26,716 nt of DNA from JACQXM01 sp964569425. Lineage in GTDB: Bacteria > Planctomycetota > Phycisphaerae > UBA1845. The notes below the pieces were generated by a model. It was not told where the DNA came from and ran no database searches. It saw nothing but the letters and a program-made list of their open reading frames with translations. The translations under genes were made by a program, and so were the position numbers. Within the stretch, counting starts at the first letter, position 1, and each line of letters opens with the position of its first letter. The stretch lies in contig CAZMVD010000051.1 in NCBI GenBank assembly GCA_964569425.1, positions 1-26,716 on the forward strand, written 5' to 3'. Below are positions 15,137 through 23,819 of this stretch, piece after piece.

Positions 15137-17365
15137 TTAGCGTTCAGAGTGGTCTGCAGGAAAGGGCGAACCGATGTATTCCCCGTCCCGGATGATCGGG
15201 CGCCATCTCGTCTGCCAAAAGGCATCGGCATTTGGGTCGTTAAGTCGGCGCCGTGCCGTGCGAAGATTCAGATTGCGGTCCACCGCAAGTGTGACGGAAG
15301 GCTCACCGGCCAGCCATCGGGCGTCGATCCAGATCCAGGGGCCGTCATTCGGGGTCTCCGCGTACGCGGCTTCGGATGCCCCGGTAATGGACGCGACCTC
15401 TTCCGGGCGAAGGGGCCGGCGCCCGGACGGGCTGCCCGTGCTTCGCGCGTCATGCGATTCCTCGACGGCCGCGTCAAGGAACGCGTAGGCATAGGGTTGC
15501 AACGGGGCTAAATCGGGTATCAGGTTCGTTAGCGGTGGCCCGAGCCCCTCCATGTTTCGCGGGTCCAAGATAGCCACGAACGAAACAACGTCGTACACGG
15601 TCCACGATCGCCCTCCGTCGGCGCTCACGTCACGAAAGCCGTCGAGTTTGTTGTTCGAACCATGAACCAGGATCGCCGACTGGCCCGCGCCGAAGAAATC
15701 TCTAATCACACTGATTCCGTCGATATTGCCGAGGTGCCAGAACGTTTGAAGAACCTGGCGACGGCGTGGATCGATTGTAGAGACGCGGCCCGCGTAATTA
15801 CCGAACTCGTTGGCCGCAACTACGATCTCGTCGCCTGGTTTGCCGTCAAGCTCCGCAGTCTTCAGGGCCCGGCAGATCCACTCTACGGCCAGGCCGGAAT
15901 CCGGCCAGTTTCGGGCCGATGACAGGTCCATCGACCATCGCTCATTGGCACGTTCATCGAAAGCGATGATGTTCTTACCTTCAAACGGAAGGGATGGCGC
16001 GGCAAGAACCCACCTACGTCCATGCCCAAGGAGGTCGACGGGCCATACCGCGTGAAGTGCACCCGCTTCGGCAGGAAGCGACTTAAACGAACTCCAGGCT
16101 AGATCATTCTCATGACGAACAGCGATGGTTCCGGTACGGCCTCTGCCATCCTCGAGGATTTTCACTTCCGCAATTGCGCGGCCACGGGCCATCCCGCTGA
16201 GTGCCCAGGTTGTCAATCCCACCAATGTTCCGAGTCCGATCAGACCTGCAATACGCCAACGGGTCAGGTCGGGGCGCCATCGGCGCCTCCGCAACGGTCG
16301 ATCCGAATCCAACGCATTCAGAGTCGAACTTACGGAGCCGAATCGATATTCGGGCTTCTTCGCCATGAGTTGCAGTGCTATCGCGACGAGCCGTTCATCC
16401 GCTGGCGGTGCCAACCCTCGCAGGGGAGGGGGGTCCGCATGGATGATCTGGTGTAGAAGGGCCGATGGTGTCTCGGCCCGGAAAGGAGGCCGGCCGGTGA
16501 GCATTTCGTATAGGACGACGCCGGCGGAGTAGAGGTCGCTACGATGGTCAATCCTCGCATCTCCGCAAGCCTGTTCGGGGCTCATGTACTGCGGCGTGCC
16601 GAACACAGCATGCGGTAGGGTCAACTGTGATTGGCTGTCGATGATCCGCGCCAGCCCAAAATCAGCGAGCTTGGCAGACTTGGTCGCATCCTCGATCAGG
16701 ATGTTGGAGGGCTTCAGGTCGCGGTGAATCAGGCCTGCATCGTGCGCCGCCCCCAGGCCGCTCAGGATTTGTCGGAAGTACGATCGAGCCCTCTCTCGAT
16801 CCAGCGCCCCTTGTTCGCGAATCAACGCAGCCAGCGACGGACCACGAACGTATTCCATGACCATGAAAGCCGTACCGTCTTGATCGCCGACGTGCTGCAC
16901 GGCCACCACGTTGGGGTGATCCAGCCGCGCGGCCGCCTTGGCCTCGCGCAGAAAGCGCCGCCGGGCGCGCTGGTCGGGAGCGATTTCCGGGCGGAGGATC
17001 TTGATGGCCACCTCGCGATCCAGGTCGGGATCGCGCGCCCGCAGCACAATTCCCATGCCGCCCTCGCCGACGACCTCATGGATTTGGTACTTACCAAAGG
17101 TGAATAGGCCTGACTCATCGGTTGGCTCGCGGAACAATCCGCCGCGAACCAGCCGGCCGATCGTGTCCCGAGGCTGGCGTAGCTGATCCACCAGTTGCAA
17201 GTGATCGCGCAGCTCAGAGGCGTGCTCGGGGAATTCGTCCCGAAGTTCATCCTCGTGGAGTATTTCCCCGCGAGCGGCGCGGTCGAACAGTTCGTTGAAC
17301 AAGCGACCCGCTTCAACGTCGCTTGCGTCAGGAATTGGCGTTTCACTACCTTCCGATGTGGCCAC
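15137..17365 (-). CDS. Membrane-anchored Ser/Thr protein kinase (PknB-like) with extracytoplasmic sensor
   Basis: A 742-residue receptor-like kinase. GTG 17365 is preceded by GGAG eight bases away. Residues 1-90 are an acidic helical leader common in planctomycete kinases. The catalytic domain spans about 93-355: glycine loop GEGGMGIV (100-107), VAIK lysine K122, HRDLKPSN (214-221), DFG (235-237), SPE (262-264), and the DLYSAGVVLYEMLTGRPPF segment. All key catalytic residues are present, so it should be active. A basic stop-transfer region (RRRRW) and one membrane helix (371-390) follow. The outer 350 residues have FG-GAP-like blocks (AELDGKPGDEIVVAANE; IRDFFGAGQSAILVHG), perhaps a beta-propeller sensor. 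Substrates are not evident; the ECF factor at 12160 is one guess. Confidence 0.93.
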   Translation of the reverse strand: MATSEGSETPIPDASDVEAGRLFNELFDRAARGEILHEDELRDEFPEHASELRDHLQLVDQLRQPRDTIGRLVRGGLFREPTDESGLFTFGKYQIHEVVGEGGMGIVLRARDPDLDREVAIKILRPEIAPDQRARRRFLREAKAAARLDHPNVVAVQHVGDQDGTAFMVMEYVRGPSLAALIREQGALDRERARSYFRQILSGLGAAHDAGLIHRDLKPSNILIEDATKSAKLADFGLARIIDSQSQLTLPHAVFGTPQYMSPEQACGDARIDHRSDLYSAGVVLYEMLTGRPPFRAETPSALLHQIIHADPPPLRGLAPPADERLVAIALQLMAKKPEYRFGSVSSTLNALDSDRPLRRRRWRPDLTRWRIAGLIGLGTLVGLTTWALSGMARGRAIAEVKILEDGRGRTGTIAVRHENDLAWSSFKSLPAEAGALHAVWPVDLLGHGRRWVLAAPSLPFEGKNIIAFDERANERWSMDLSSARNWPDSGLAVEWICRALKTAELDGKPGDEIVVAANEFGNYAGRVSTIDPRRRQVLQTFWHLGNIDGISVIRDFFGAGQSAILVHGSNNKLDGFRDVSADGGRSWTVYDVVSFVAILDPRNMEGLGPPLTNLIPDLAPLQPYAYAFLDAAVEESHDARSTGSPSGRRPLRPEEVASITGASEAAYAETPNDGPWIWIDARWLAGEPSVTLAVDRNLNLRTARRRLNDPNADAFWQTRWRPIIRDGEYIGSPFPADHSER

Positions 17366-17510
17366 TCAATTCGCTCCGCGCGTCTTGACCTGAACCCATG
17401 ACGATGCTGTGAATCGATGGTAATCGGCAGTTGGCTTCAAGTGCAAACCTGAGGATCGCCGCCGCACATCGTACGGGTGGTACACCATAAGTAACAGCCG
17501 TCGCCCGCAA

Positions 17511-17738
17511 CCACGCTTCCACCGCGCCGACCTCGATGGCCGTGTCGGTGCCTTCGGGGCCGCCGACGGTGAGGGTCACGCTATAGCCACCCGGCGCGGC
17601 GAAGGTGTACGTCGGGTGCTGCGCGGTGCTGTCGGGTAGGCCGTCGCCGTCGAAGTCCCACGCCCAAGCGGTCACCTCCCCGGCTGAGGGGCTGTTCGAG
17701 ATACTGAGGGTCGTGCCCGCCTGGGTCGGGCCGCTCAT
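17511..17738 (-). pseudogene. Orphan PKD-domain fragment, antisense to the Mrr gene start
   Basis: The minus strand reads a PKD domain (an extracellular Ig-like beta sandwich): TLSISNSPSAGEVTAWAW, then the signature WDFDGDG, then PTYTFAAPGGYSVTLTV and GTDTAIEVGAVEA. Nothing recognisable precedes or follows it. The frame stops at 17346, inside the start of the kinase gene, and no signal peptide or complete secreted protein surrounds it. I read it as the remainder of a large secreted protein gene cut by recombination. Confidence 0.6.
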
Positions 17739-18606
17739 CGCCGTGGGCGTGTACCTCGGCCTGCGGTACGCCGTGCCCGCGTGGTTCGGGACAATCGAAG
17801 GACGCCACGGCGAGGCGCTCGGGAACATTTCCAGGTCGATCGCCCCGATTCTCGCGCTGGTGGTCGTGTTCATTTGGGCCATCGCGGAGTTCGTGAAGTT
17901 CCGCGATCGCCGGCTGCTGGACACGCGGACCGGGCCGGGGAGTTTGCGCGACATCTCGTGGCAGGAGTTCGAGCGGCTGGTGGGCGAGGCGTTCCGCCGC
18001 CGCGGCTACACCGTGCGCGAGACGCCCGCGGGGGCCGACGGCGGCGTGGACCTGATCCTCGAGCGCGGCAGCCGCACCACGCTGGTGCAATGCAAGCAGT
18101 GGAATAAGCGGAACGTGGACGTGCGGACGGTACGCGAGTTGTACGGCGTAGTCGTGGCCGAGGGCGCTGTCGCGGGGATCGTCGTCTGCTGTGGGCGGTT
18201 CACGCACGAGGCCCGCGCGTTTGCCGAAGGCGAGCCGCTAGAACTCATCGACGGCCCGGCGCTGTGGGGGATGATCGAGGAAGTGAAGCGGGATGGGGCC
18301 GCGTTGGGATCCGGCGCCGCGCGAATGCGAGCAGGTGAATCGGCTGGCCCAGTCGCAGCAGTTGGTCGGTTTCCTGCTGCCGGCGATTCGTCCGCCGAAC
18401 TACCCGGCAGCGCACCTTCACAATCCGGCGCCAATCGTGCTGACGGGCCGGTGCCCATCGATGGCGATGGATTCGGCGCCCCGCCGTCCTGCCCCAAGTG
18501 CGGCGCGACGATGGTCCTCCACACCGCCAAGAAAGGCCCCCACGCCGGCTCCCCGTTTTACGGCTGCCCGGAATACCCTGAGTGCAAGGGAATCCTGCAA
18601 GTGTAA
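17605..18606 (+). CDS. Mrr-type restriction endonuclease with two membrane helices and a C-terminal zinc finger; 5' end altered
   Basis: A 333-residue frame. The nuclease core is Mrr-like (PD-(D/E)XK fold): DISWQEFERLVGEAFRRRGY (E121), GADGGVDLIL (D149) and LVQCKQW (Q162, K164), which is the D...QxK active site, intact. Two hydrophobic helices precede it (about 39-58 and 79-96), as in membrane-bound Mrr-like proteins. The C-terminal part is a topoisomerase-type zinc finger with CPKC (about 296-299) and CPEYPEC (about 321-327). The family match begins near SPAEGLFEIL (from about 17674); the first 23 residues from GTG 17605 are antisense to a PKD fragment and look foreign. The native start was probably lost, and GTG 17605 or GTG 17713 may now serve. 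Role: cutting modified or foreign DNA, by analogy to type IV restriction. Confidence 0.8.
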   Translation: MYVGCCAVLSGRPSPSKSHAQAVTSPAEGLFEILRVVPAWVGPLIAVGVYLGLRYAVPAWFGTIEGRHGEALGNISRSIAPILALVVVFIWAIAEFVKFRDRRLLDTRTGPGSLRDISWQEFERLVGEAFRRRGYTVRETPAGADGGVDLILERGSRTTLVQCKQWNKRNVDVRTVRELYGVVVAEGAVAGIVVCCGRFTHEARAFAEGEPLELIDGPALWGMIEEVKRDGAALGSGAARMRAGESAGPVAAVGRFPAAGDSSAELPGSAPSQSGANRADGPVPIDGDGFGAPPSCPKCGATMVLHTAKKGPHAGSPFYGCPEYPECKGILQV

Positions 18607-19057
18607 GTGAGCTTGGCCACGGCTACCCAAGCCTTGCAGGTTCCTCGCGAGTTGCGTTTCGGAGTGAATGAGCCTTGGCGGAGTGGTCTCCAATGCCACC
18701 ATCGAGTCGGCCCCAGTTGACTCGAACCAGCCAGTGTCAAACTTGAACGTCCGGAAATCCGAGCCGGCGGAGACCACGCCATGATCCTCGAACAGTGTAA
18801 ACTGGAGCTTCTGCTCCCGTGGCCCCGGCGAACGTTGATCACCACCCCCACCTGCGAACGTTGGACCAGACTATTCCAATAGGGCGACAGATCGACAAGC
18901 AGTCACCTGCGTCGTTCAGTCAATTGCGGAAACTCCTGCGGGAACTCTTGTCCATCTTTGGCGTTTGGAGTACTATGAAGTCAGATGTTGGCACCGATCG
19001 ATCGGCGATTGGGCGCAAACAACGGCATGGCAGCTGCAATCAGTGTTTCCCAGCGGG
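18607..19057. other. Intergenic region between the Mrr gene and the left att-like repeat, with a possible coding remnant
   Basis: No complete gene. On the minus strand about 18607-18850 there is a natural-looking stretch (QKLQFTLFEDHGVVSAGSD, then RTFKFDTGWFESTGADSMVA). It has no ribosome site, is stopped upstream, and runs into the antisense of the Mrr gene. It may be a decayed gene end, family unknown. I found no RNA gene here: upstream of the tRNA-like end at 19058 there is no matching GGAGGCG acceptor strand. Confidence 0.35.
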
Positions 19058-19079
19058 TTCGATTCCCCCCGCCTCCAAT
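19058..19079 (+). repeat. Left att-like core, tRNA/tmRNA 3'-end sequence
   Basis: The 22 bases start with TTCGATT (the T-loop) and end with CGCCTCCA plus AT (acceptor strand and discriminator A). GCGGG just before it would form most of the T-stem, with one mismatch. No anticodon part or 5' acceptor strand is nearby, so it is not an intact RNA gene. The same 22 bases recur at 26429-26450 in the same orientation. Tyrosine recombinases commonly use such 3' ends as att sites. Confidence 0.75.
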
Positions 19080-19208
19080 GACCGGCTGCGTATAAGTCTT
19101 TGTTTTGCAATGGTTTACGTCGAAAGAGTGTGGGGTATTCGTTCCCCCCGCCCAATGGCTTGTAACTCCCTGTGCCACAAGCACTTGCGATTGGCCAAAC
19201 TTCTAATC

Positions 19209-19229
19209 CCCCAATCAGTCCCCAGTAAA
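19209..19229. repeat. Left arm-type repeat
   Basis: The 21 bases match 26279-26299 with one difference (A/G at the sixth base). They contain GTCCCCAGT preceded, 11 bases earlier, by a degenerate copy. The distance from the left core is about 130 bases, close to the distance from the right copy to the right core. Pairs of short direct repeats phased by one helical turn are typical of integrase arm-binding sites. Confidence 0.6.
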
Positions 19230-19779
19230 AGGTCGTCCCGCCTCGGCGGTTGATGAACAAAGTGACACCCTCGTTGAATGCGTTTGACAAAGCGTTGAAC
19301 AGGATAGTGCGCAACTCGGTCGTCGCTGGTTCAGCAAAGTCCAAGCGTCATTCCGTCTGCACCAACCTTATGTTTCGTGTCCATAGCAGAAAAATTCTAT
19401 CCGGCGTTGTTGCGGCTTTCAGAGATGGCGGTGCGGGCTGTTCGGGGACGGGTGGGTCGCTCATCTGTGCAAGCCTGGACGAGCGCTCGTCTGGAATCGT
19501 GTTGATTTGGCATTCATGCGCGTACCGCCGGGTGTACCGTTGATTCGAGTGATATGGATTTATTCATGAGGGACCAGCCTCCGTGAGTTCACTTCAACTC
19601 CGAACCAAGACAGCGTCGGCGCCAAACCTAATAGAAGAGCATCAGCGATGAATTTACACTGCCTACTGTAGTTTCTTACGCTGTTTGCATCTTAACAGAG
19701 CCGCGACCGTGAGGGAGCGGTGGCACGTTGACGCCGAATTCACTGCTCTATGCACCGCCTACCCACCACGATAAGTTGC

Positions 19780-19797
19780 GTCGATTTTACGATCGAC
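19780..19797 (-). terminator. Weak hairpin after the SWIM-HTH gene
   Basis: GTCGAT (19780-19785) and ATCGAC (19792-19797) form a six-base-pair stem with a six-base loop, just past the stop of the SWIM gene. There is no U-run after it on the minus strand, so it is at best a weak or Rho-dependent stop. Confidence 0.25.
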
Positions 19798-19801
19798 TGC
19801 A

Positions 19802-20938
19802 CTACGTCCTACCAGTCTGCTGTTGCAGCTTCGCCAATGCGGCCAGTGGGCGCGACTGTAGCTTGAGCCGGCCGGTTGTCGCCTCCCAGCGATACACGCT
19901 CGCCGATGTGACGCCCAGCCGGCGTGCGAACTCGGCAGCCGACAACCCCAGACGCGCCCGGAGCCGCGCCACCGACTTACCCGTAGGTCGTATCTTTGGC
20001 GCCGCAGCGTCGGGGCGGCTGTGCTGTGCGCGACCGCGGTTATTGCTTTGATTAGGCTTCTTTCGGACGGAGGGTGTCCGGCGCGTTCTCTGGGAAGCTT
20101 CAGACTCACCGACGGATGGAACGGGTTTGCGTAACGGCTTGCGGGGCGCCTCCTTTCCCAACATCGTCGAAGCAGGACGCTTGTTCGTGCGGCCACCTCT
20201 CATCGCATTGGATGTCGGGGGTGGCTGTCCTTCGTTGGCGTCATCGAGATCGATGCCAAAGATGTCGCCAAGTTGATTGTCATCGATCGTATCAGCGGTG
20301 GCGGCGCCGATGGGCACGGCCATTTCCGTCGAGATCAATTCGTCTGCATCAACATCGCGCAGGAGGAACAGCAGCTCCGGTCGATCATCAAGCCTGCTTC
20401 CAACGCCGTAAAGCGTGGCGGCAATGTGCTTGCACATCACGGCCCAGTCGGGGCAATTGCATTTCAGTTCAATCTCGCGCGGTTGAGGGAACAGGCCCTG
20501 CTTGCGGTCGGTCACTACGGCCATGACCTGGTCGGACAACCGGCCCTGGAGCAGTTCCAACATGGAGCCGATCCGTCCGGAGCATTCCCTTTTGACGGAC
20601 GTCCACGTGGCGGACTTCAGCTTCTTGATGTTGATGCGAATGTTGTAAAGTCTGGACCCGCTGACGATGGCCTCGATCCGTCCCGGCTGGATGTCCAAGT
20701 GACAGACTGAGCCGTTGCGAACATACGTGCGTCCGCGCGGCAAGCGATTCTGGAAATCAGAAAACGACTCCAGATGATCGCACCAGCCCTTGCCCCAGAA
20801 ACTCCGCGCGATCGTTCGCCCTTCAATCCGGATCGGTTGAATGTCCTTGCCCTTCTTTTTGAGGCTCTCCACCTCGCGCAGGGCGATGGCGCGGCGCTGC
20901 GCCACAGGGACATAGGGAGCCCATTTCATCCATGACAT
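19802..20938 (-). CDS. SWIM zinc-finger protein with C-terminal XRE-type helix-turn-helix
   Basis: A 378-residue protein encoded just after the SNF2 ATPase, with 14 bases between stop and ATG and GGAG upstream of the start. The N-terminal 150 residues follow the pattern of SWIM proteins that partner bacterial SNF2 ATPases (GRTIARSFWGKGWCDHLESF, RGRTYVRNGSV). The SWIM zinc site is C160, C162, C169, H171 (CNCPDWAVMCKHIAATLY), a nucleic-acid or protein-binding fold. A low-complexity linker rich in K, R, P and S (about 230-320) leads to a helix-turn-helix at 321-370 (LGLSAAEFARRLGVTSASVY, then RWEATTGRL). The terminal helix-turn-helix suggests sequence-specific DNA binding that could place the ATPase or regulate the operon. 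Function is unproven; the SWIM-SNF2 partnership is known from other bacteria. Confidence 0.85.
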   Translation of the reverse strand: MSWMKWAPYVPVAQRRAIALREVESLKKKGKDIQPIRIEGRTIARSFWGKGWCDHLESFSDFQNRLPRGRTYVRNGSVCHLDIQPGRIEAIVSGSRLYNIRINIKKLKSATWTSVKRECSGRIGSMLELLQGRLSDQVMAVVTDRKQGLFPQPREIELKCNCPDWAVMCKHIAATLYGVGSRLDDRPELLFLLRDVDADELISTEMAVPIGAATADTIDDNQLGDIFGIDLDDANEGQPPPTSNAMRGGRTNKRPASTMLGKEAPRKPLRKPVPSVGESEASQRTRRTPSVRKKPNQSNNRGRAQHSRPDAAAPKIRPTGKSVARLRARLGLSAAEFARRLGVTSASVYRWEATTGRLKLQSRPLAALAKLQQQTGRT

Positions 20939-20952
20939 TGCACCCCCACTCC

Positions 20953-23646
20953 TTACATCTTCGCGCGCGTTACGTCCAAGCGCACAAGCTCCATGATTTC
21001 GTCGTCAGGCAACTCCGTCAAGTTGATCTCGCCGTCGGTGTCGAGAATTTCCGCGGCTATCTGTCGCTTCTCAGCAATCATCGCGTCGATCCGCTCCTCG
21101 ATTGTACCGCTGGTGACGAACTTGTGCACCAGTACGTTGCGTTTCTGCCCAATTCGGAATGCACGGTCGGTCGCCTGGTTTTCCACCGCCGGGTTCCACC
21201 AGCGGTCGAAGTGGATCACGTGCGAAGCCGCGGTCAGGTTCAGGCCTGTGCCGCCGGCCTTGAGTGACAGGATGAAAAACGGCGGGCCATCGTCGCGCTG
21301 AAACTGTTCGACCAGCGTTTTGCGCTTCTTGACCGTCGTTCCGCCATGCAGAACCAATCCGGTGTGTCCGAGGACTGCGGCCAGATGGTCGGCGAGCGCG
21401 TCGATGATTTCGCGGAACTGCGTGAATACCAGCACCTTCTCCTGGCGCTGGGCCAACTCCTCGCAAACCTCGCCGAGGCGGAGGAACTTGCCGCTGTCGG
21501 CAGCGACATATTCCCCGTCTCCAATAAGCTGGCTGGGGTGGTTACAGACCTGTTTGAGTCGCATCAGTGTCTGGAGTACCAATCCGCGCCGGGCTATGCC
21601 CTCGGCATTCTGCAATGCGGATTGCAGTTGCCGTACGGTTTGCTCATACAGCCTGATCTGCGTTTTCGTCAGATGGCAAAACCTTGTCGTTTCTGTCTTC
21701 TCCGGCAGGTCGGCGATGATCGAGCGGTCCGTCTTCAGACGGCGGAGGACATACGGCCCGACAAGCTTTCGCAGGGGCGCGAACCGGTTCTCCTCCCGTG
21801 CCTCAAGGCTCTTGATGAACGACTTGAAGACTCTGGCCGATCCCAGCAGGCCGGGGTTGAGGAAGTCGAACAGCGACCACAGATCGCCGAGGCGGTTTTC
21901 CACCGGCGTGCCGGTCAGGGCGACTCGCGCCTGAGCAGACAACTTCTTCACGGCCTTGCACTGGTGTGTCGACGGGTTCTTGATCGCCTGGGCCTCGTCG
22001 AGAATGAGCAACCGCCAATCCATCTTTGTCAACCAATCCTGACGTGTGAGCATTGCATAGGTCGTAATGACCAGATCGGTTTGCCGAAGATTCTGTTCGG
22101 GAGACTTCGCGATCCGCTCCAGTGCATGGCGATCCGTTTCGGCCGGGTGCAGGAACGTGAGTTTGAGCGACGGTGCGAACCGCTGTGCTTCAGCGCGCCA
22201 GTTGCCCAGCAGCGAGGCCGGCACAACCAGCAGCGACGGTTTCTGTTGCTCGCGAGGATTCTCATTTCGTATACACAGCAAGAGCGCCAATACCTGGATG
22301 GTCTTACCCAGCCCCATGTCGTCCGCCAGGCAGGCGCCCAGCCCCAGCGTCGTCAGCAGCCGCAACCAGGCCAGACCGACTCGCTGATATGGGCGAAGCG
22401 TTTCCTGCAACACGCCATTAAGCTCGACCGCATCCAGTCGTCCCGGTGCGCCGAGACCCTCCAGAAGCTCCCGCATCGCTTCGCCGGCCGACACGTGTAC
22501 CCAGGCACGCTCCTGGTCGACCAGTTGCTCATGCTTCAGATCCGCCGACGCGCCGGCCAGCAAACGCATGCCTTCGATAAAAGAAATCTCTCCGCTGGCC
22601 GCCCGGCTCCTCATGGACTCCCAGTGGTCGAGCGCCTCGCGCAGTTTCTCGCCGTCCACCTCGATCCACTGGCCCTTGAACAGCACCAGGCCGTCCTCGC
22701 CAGCCAGCAATTTCGCTAACTCATCCGGTGAGAGCGCCTCGCCCCCCAGCGCCAGCTTCATGTCGAAATCCAGCACTGCGTTGGCGCCGAGCATGGATTT
22801 TCTCTTCTCGCCGATCGTCACTGACACCTGCGGCCGGGCGCGTTTCCTCCACCAATCCGGTAGCCGAACCGACAGGCCGCTGTCTTCCAATGCCGGCACG
22901 GTTCGCAGCAGCTTGTAGGCTCGCCCTGCTGTCCATGCATGCGGCTGATACACTTCGCCGGAATCCACCAGTTGTTTCACCCATTCGCAGCGTTCAGCGG
23001 CCTGCTGAACCGGAGCAAGCAGTTTGATCAGCGCAGATCGGTTCTTGGCACCGGCATACTGCTCCAGCGCCTTGCGCAGCGGCAGGTGCTTCAATCGCCC
23101 TCCGGCACCAAAACCGGTGGCGTAAGTCGCCAGAAAAGCGAATGGGCGATCCGGGTCATTTTTGTTCTCGGCCAGATGAAAGCAGACCCGCCCAACCTGA
23201 CGCCACTTCGGCGCCCGGGCTCGCAGAAACGCCTCCAGCCCGCCGGCTGCCGTGACGGCCGCAGTGGTCCACTGGTCCAGCGCGTTCCAGATGTCCAGCA
23301 AGACCTGCTGGGTCAGATACTCCCCGCCCTGCATGGGCGGCGCTGTGATCACCCAGGTCGCACATTCCGATGGCGACGGCGGATCGATTTCGATCCGCTG
23401 CGCTGAATCCGGGATGTGACACAGTGTAGTGAGATACCGCTTGGCCGCGCCTTGCCAGTAGCTCAGGGTCAGTGAATCGCCGGTGTCCAGTTCTTCGGCG
23501 GCCAGCGTGAAGAGACCCTCGCGCCAGTCGTCGAAATGCTTCCGAAAAGCTCGCAAGTGCGCAGGATCGGCTTGTCCCTCAGGTGCTTCCCAGCACAGAT
23601 GGCCCGTTGGTGTGAGTCGAATTTCTGCCACGGCTCCTGCCTTCAC
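20953..23646 (-). CDS. SNF2-family DNA-translocating ATPase
   Basis: An 897-residue ATPase of the SWI2/SNF2 (RapA/HepA-like) superfamily 2. The N-terminal 400 residues form the SNF2-associated helical region common in bacterial members. The ATPase core has Walker A DDMGLGKT (about 441-448), the DEAQ box (about 550, ILDEAQAIKNP), motif III LTGTPVENRLGDLWSLFDFL, and the second RecA lobe with VFTQFRE, LSLKAGGTGLNLT and motif VI QATDRAFRIGQ (near 822-832). All motifs look intact. Such enzymes move along double-stranded DNA and remodel protein-DNA complexes; in defence systems they move foreign DNA to effectors. The start is GTG 23646 with AGGA upstream; a second in-frame GTG five codons on, after AGGAG, is close. 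It leads the operon with the SWIM-HTH gene. Confidence 0.93.
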   Translation of the reverse strand: MKAGAVAEIRLTPTGHLCWEAPEGQADPAHLRAFRKHFDDWREGLFTLAAEELDTGDSLTLSYWQGAAKRYLTTLCHIPDSAQRIEIDPPSPSECATWVITAPPMQGGEYLTQQVLLDIWNALDQWTTAAVTAAGGLEAFLRARAPKWRQVGRVCFHLAENKNDPDRPFAFLATYATGFGAGGRLKHLPLRKALEQYAGAKNRSALIKLLAPVQQAAERCEWVKQLVDSGEVYQPHAWTAGRAYKLLRTVPALEDSGLSVRLPDWWRKRARPQVSVTIGEKRKSMLGANAVLDFDMKLALGGEALSPDELAKLLAGEDGLVLFKGQWIEVDGEKLREALDHWESMRSRAASGEISFIEGMRLLAGASADLKHEQLVDQERAWVHVSAGEAMRELLEGLGAPGRLDAVELNGVLQETLRPYQRVGLAWLRLLTTLGLGACLADDMGLGKTIQVLALLLCIRNENPREQQKPSLLVVPASLLGNWRAEAQRFAPSLKLTFLHPAETDRHALERIAKSPEQNLRQTDLVITTYAMLTRQDWLTKMDWRLLILDEAQAIKNPSTHQCKAVKKLSAQARVALTGTPVENRLGDLWSLFDFLNPGLLGSARVFKSFIKSLEAREENRFAPLRKLVGPYVLRRLKTDRSIIADLPEKTETTRFCHLTKTQIRLYEQTVRQLQSALQNAEGIARRGLVLQTLMRLKQVCNHPSQLIGDGEYVAADSGKFLRLGEVCEELAQRQEKVLVFTQFREIIDALADHLAAVLGHTGLVLHGGTTVKKRKTLVEQFQRDDGPPFFILSLKAGGTGLNLTAASHVIHFDRWWNPAVENQATDRAFRIGQKRNVLVHKFVTSGTIEERIDAMIAEKRQIAAEILDTDGEINLTELPDDEIMELVRLDVTRAKM

Positions 23647-23655
23647 TGTCCAGTC

Positions 23656-23757
23656 CTACATGCACTCCCCAGGATAGTTATCCCCGTCCGGAACCAGACG
23701 CAAGTCGATCTCGGCGGCGCGCTTGTTGAGGTCGATGATGTTCTGAATAACACACAC
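23656..23757 (-). CDS. Small 33-residue frame or gene remnant before the SNF2 gene
   Basis: GTG 23757 follows AGGAGG at a 12-base spacing. The product, VCVIQNIIDLNKRAAEIDL then RLVPDGDNYPGECM, looks like a natural protein end (an amphipathic helix followed by a compact polar tail). The frame is closed upstream by stop codons and ends nine bases before the SNF2 start. It may be a true micro-protein of the operon or the surviving 3' end of a lost gene. I do not recognise a family. Confidence 0.3.
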   Translation of the reverse strand: MCVIQNIIDLNKRAAEIDLRLVPDGDNYPGECM

Positions 23758-23819
23758 AGAAAGACCAGCCCTCCTGTTGAAAATGGCAAGTGATTTCTTT
23801 GCTCACAGGAGAACTGATT

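Larger units (their letters stand above)
19080..19801. other. Left end of the island without a supported gene
   Basis: About 720 bases. It holds the arm-like repeat at 19209-19229. A minus-strand frame at about 19200-19350 (TILFNALSNAFNEGVTLFINR) looks like decayed coding sequence, starts right after an in-frame stop and runs into the att-like core, so I do not call a gene. The stretch 19500-19760 is AT-richer than its neighbours and shows no open frame of note. Confidence 0.45.

Noticed and set aside
18700..19080. An intact tmRNA or tRNA gene ending at the left core
   Set aside because: There is no GGAGGCG-type 5' acceptor strand, no anticodon arm and no tag-peptide region upstream; only the 3' end is present.
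21346..22719. A 457-residue plus-strand frame
   Set aside because: It is the antisense shadow of the SNF2 gene, whose ATPase motifs are all intact on the minus strand.
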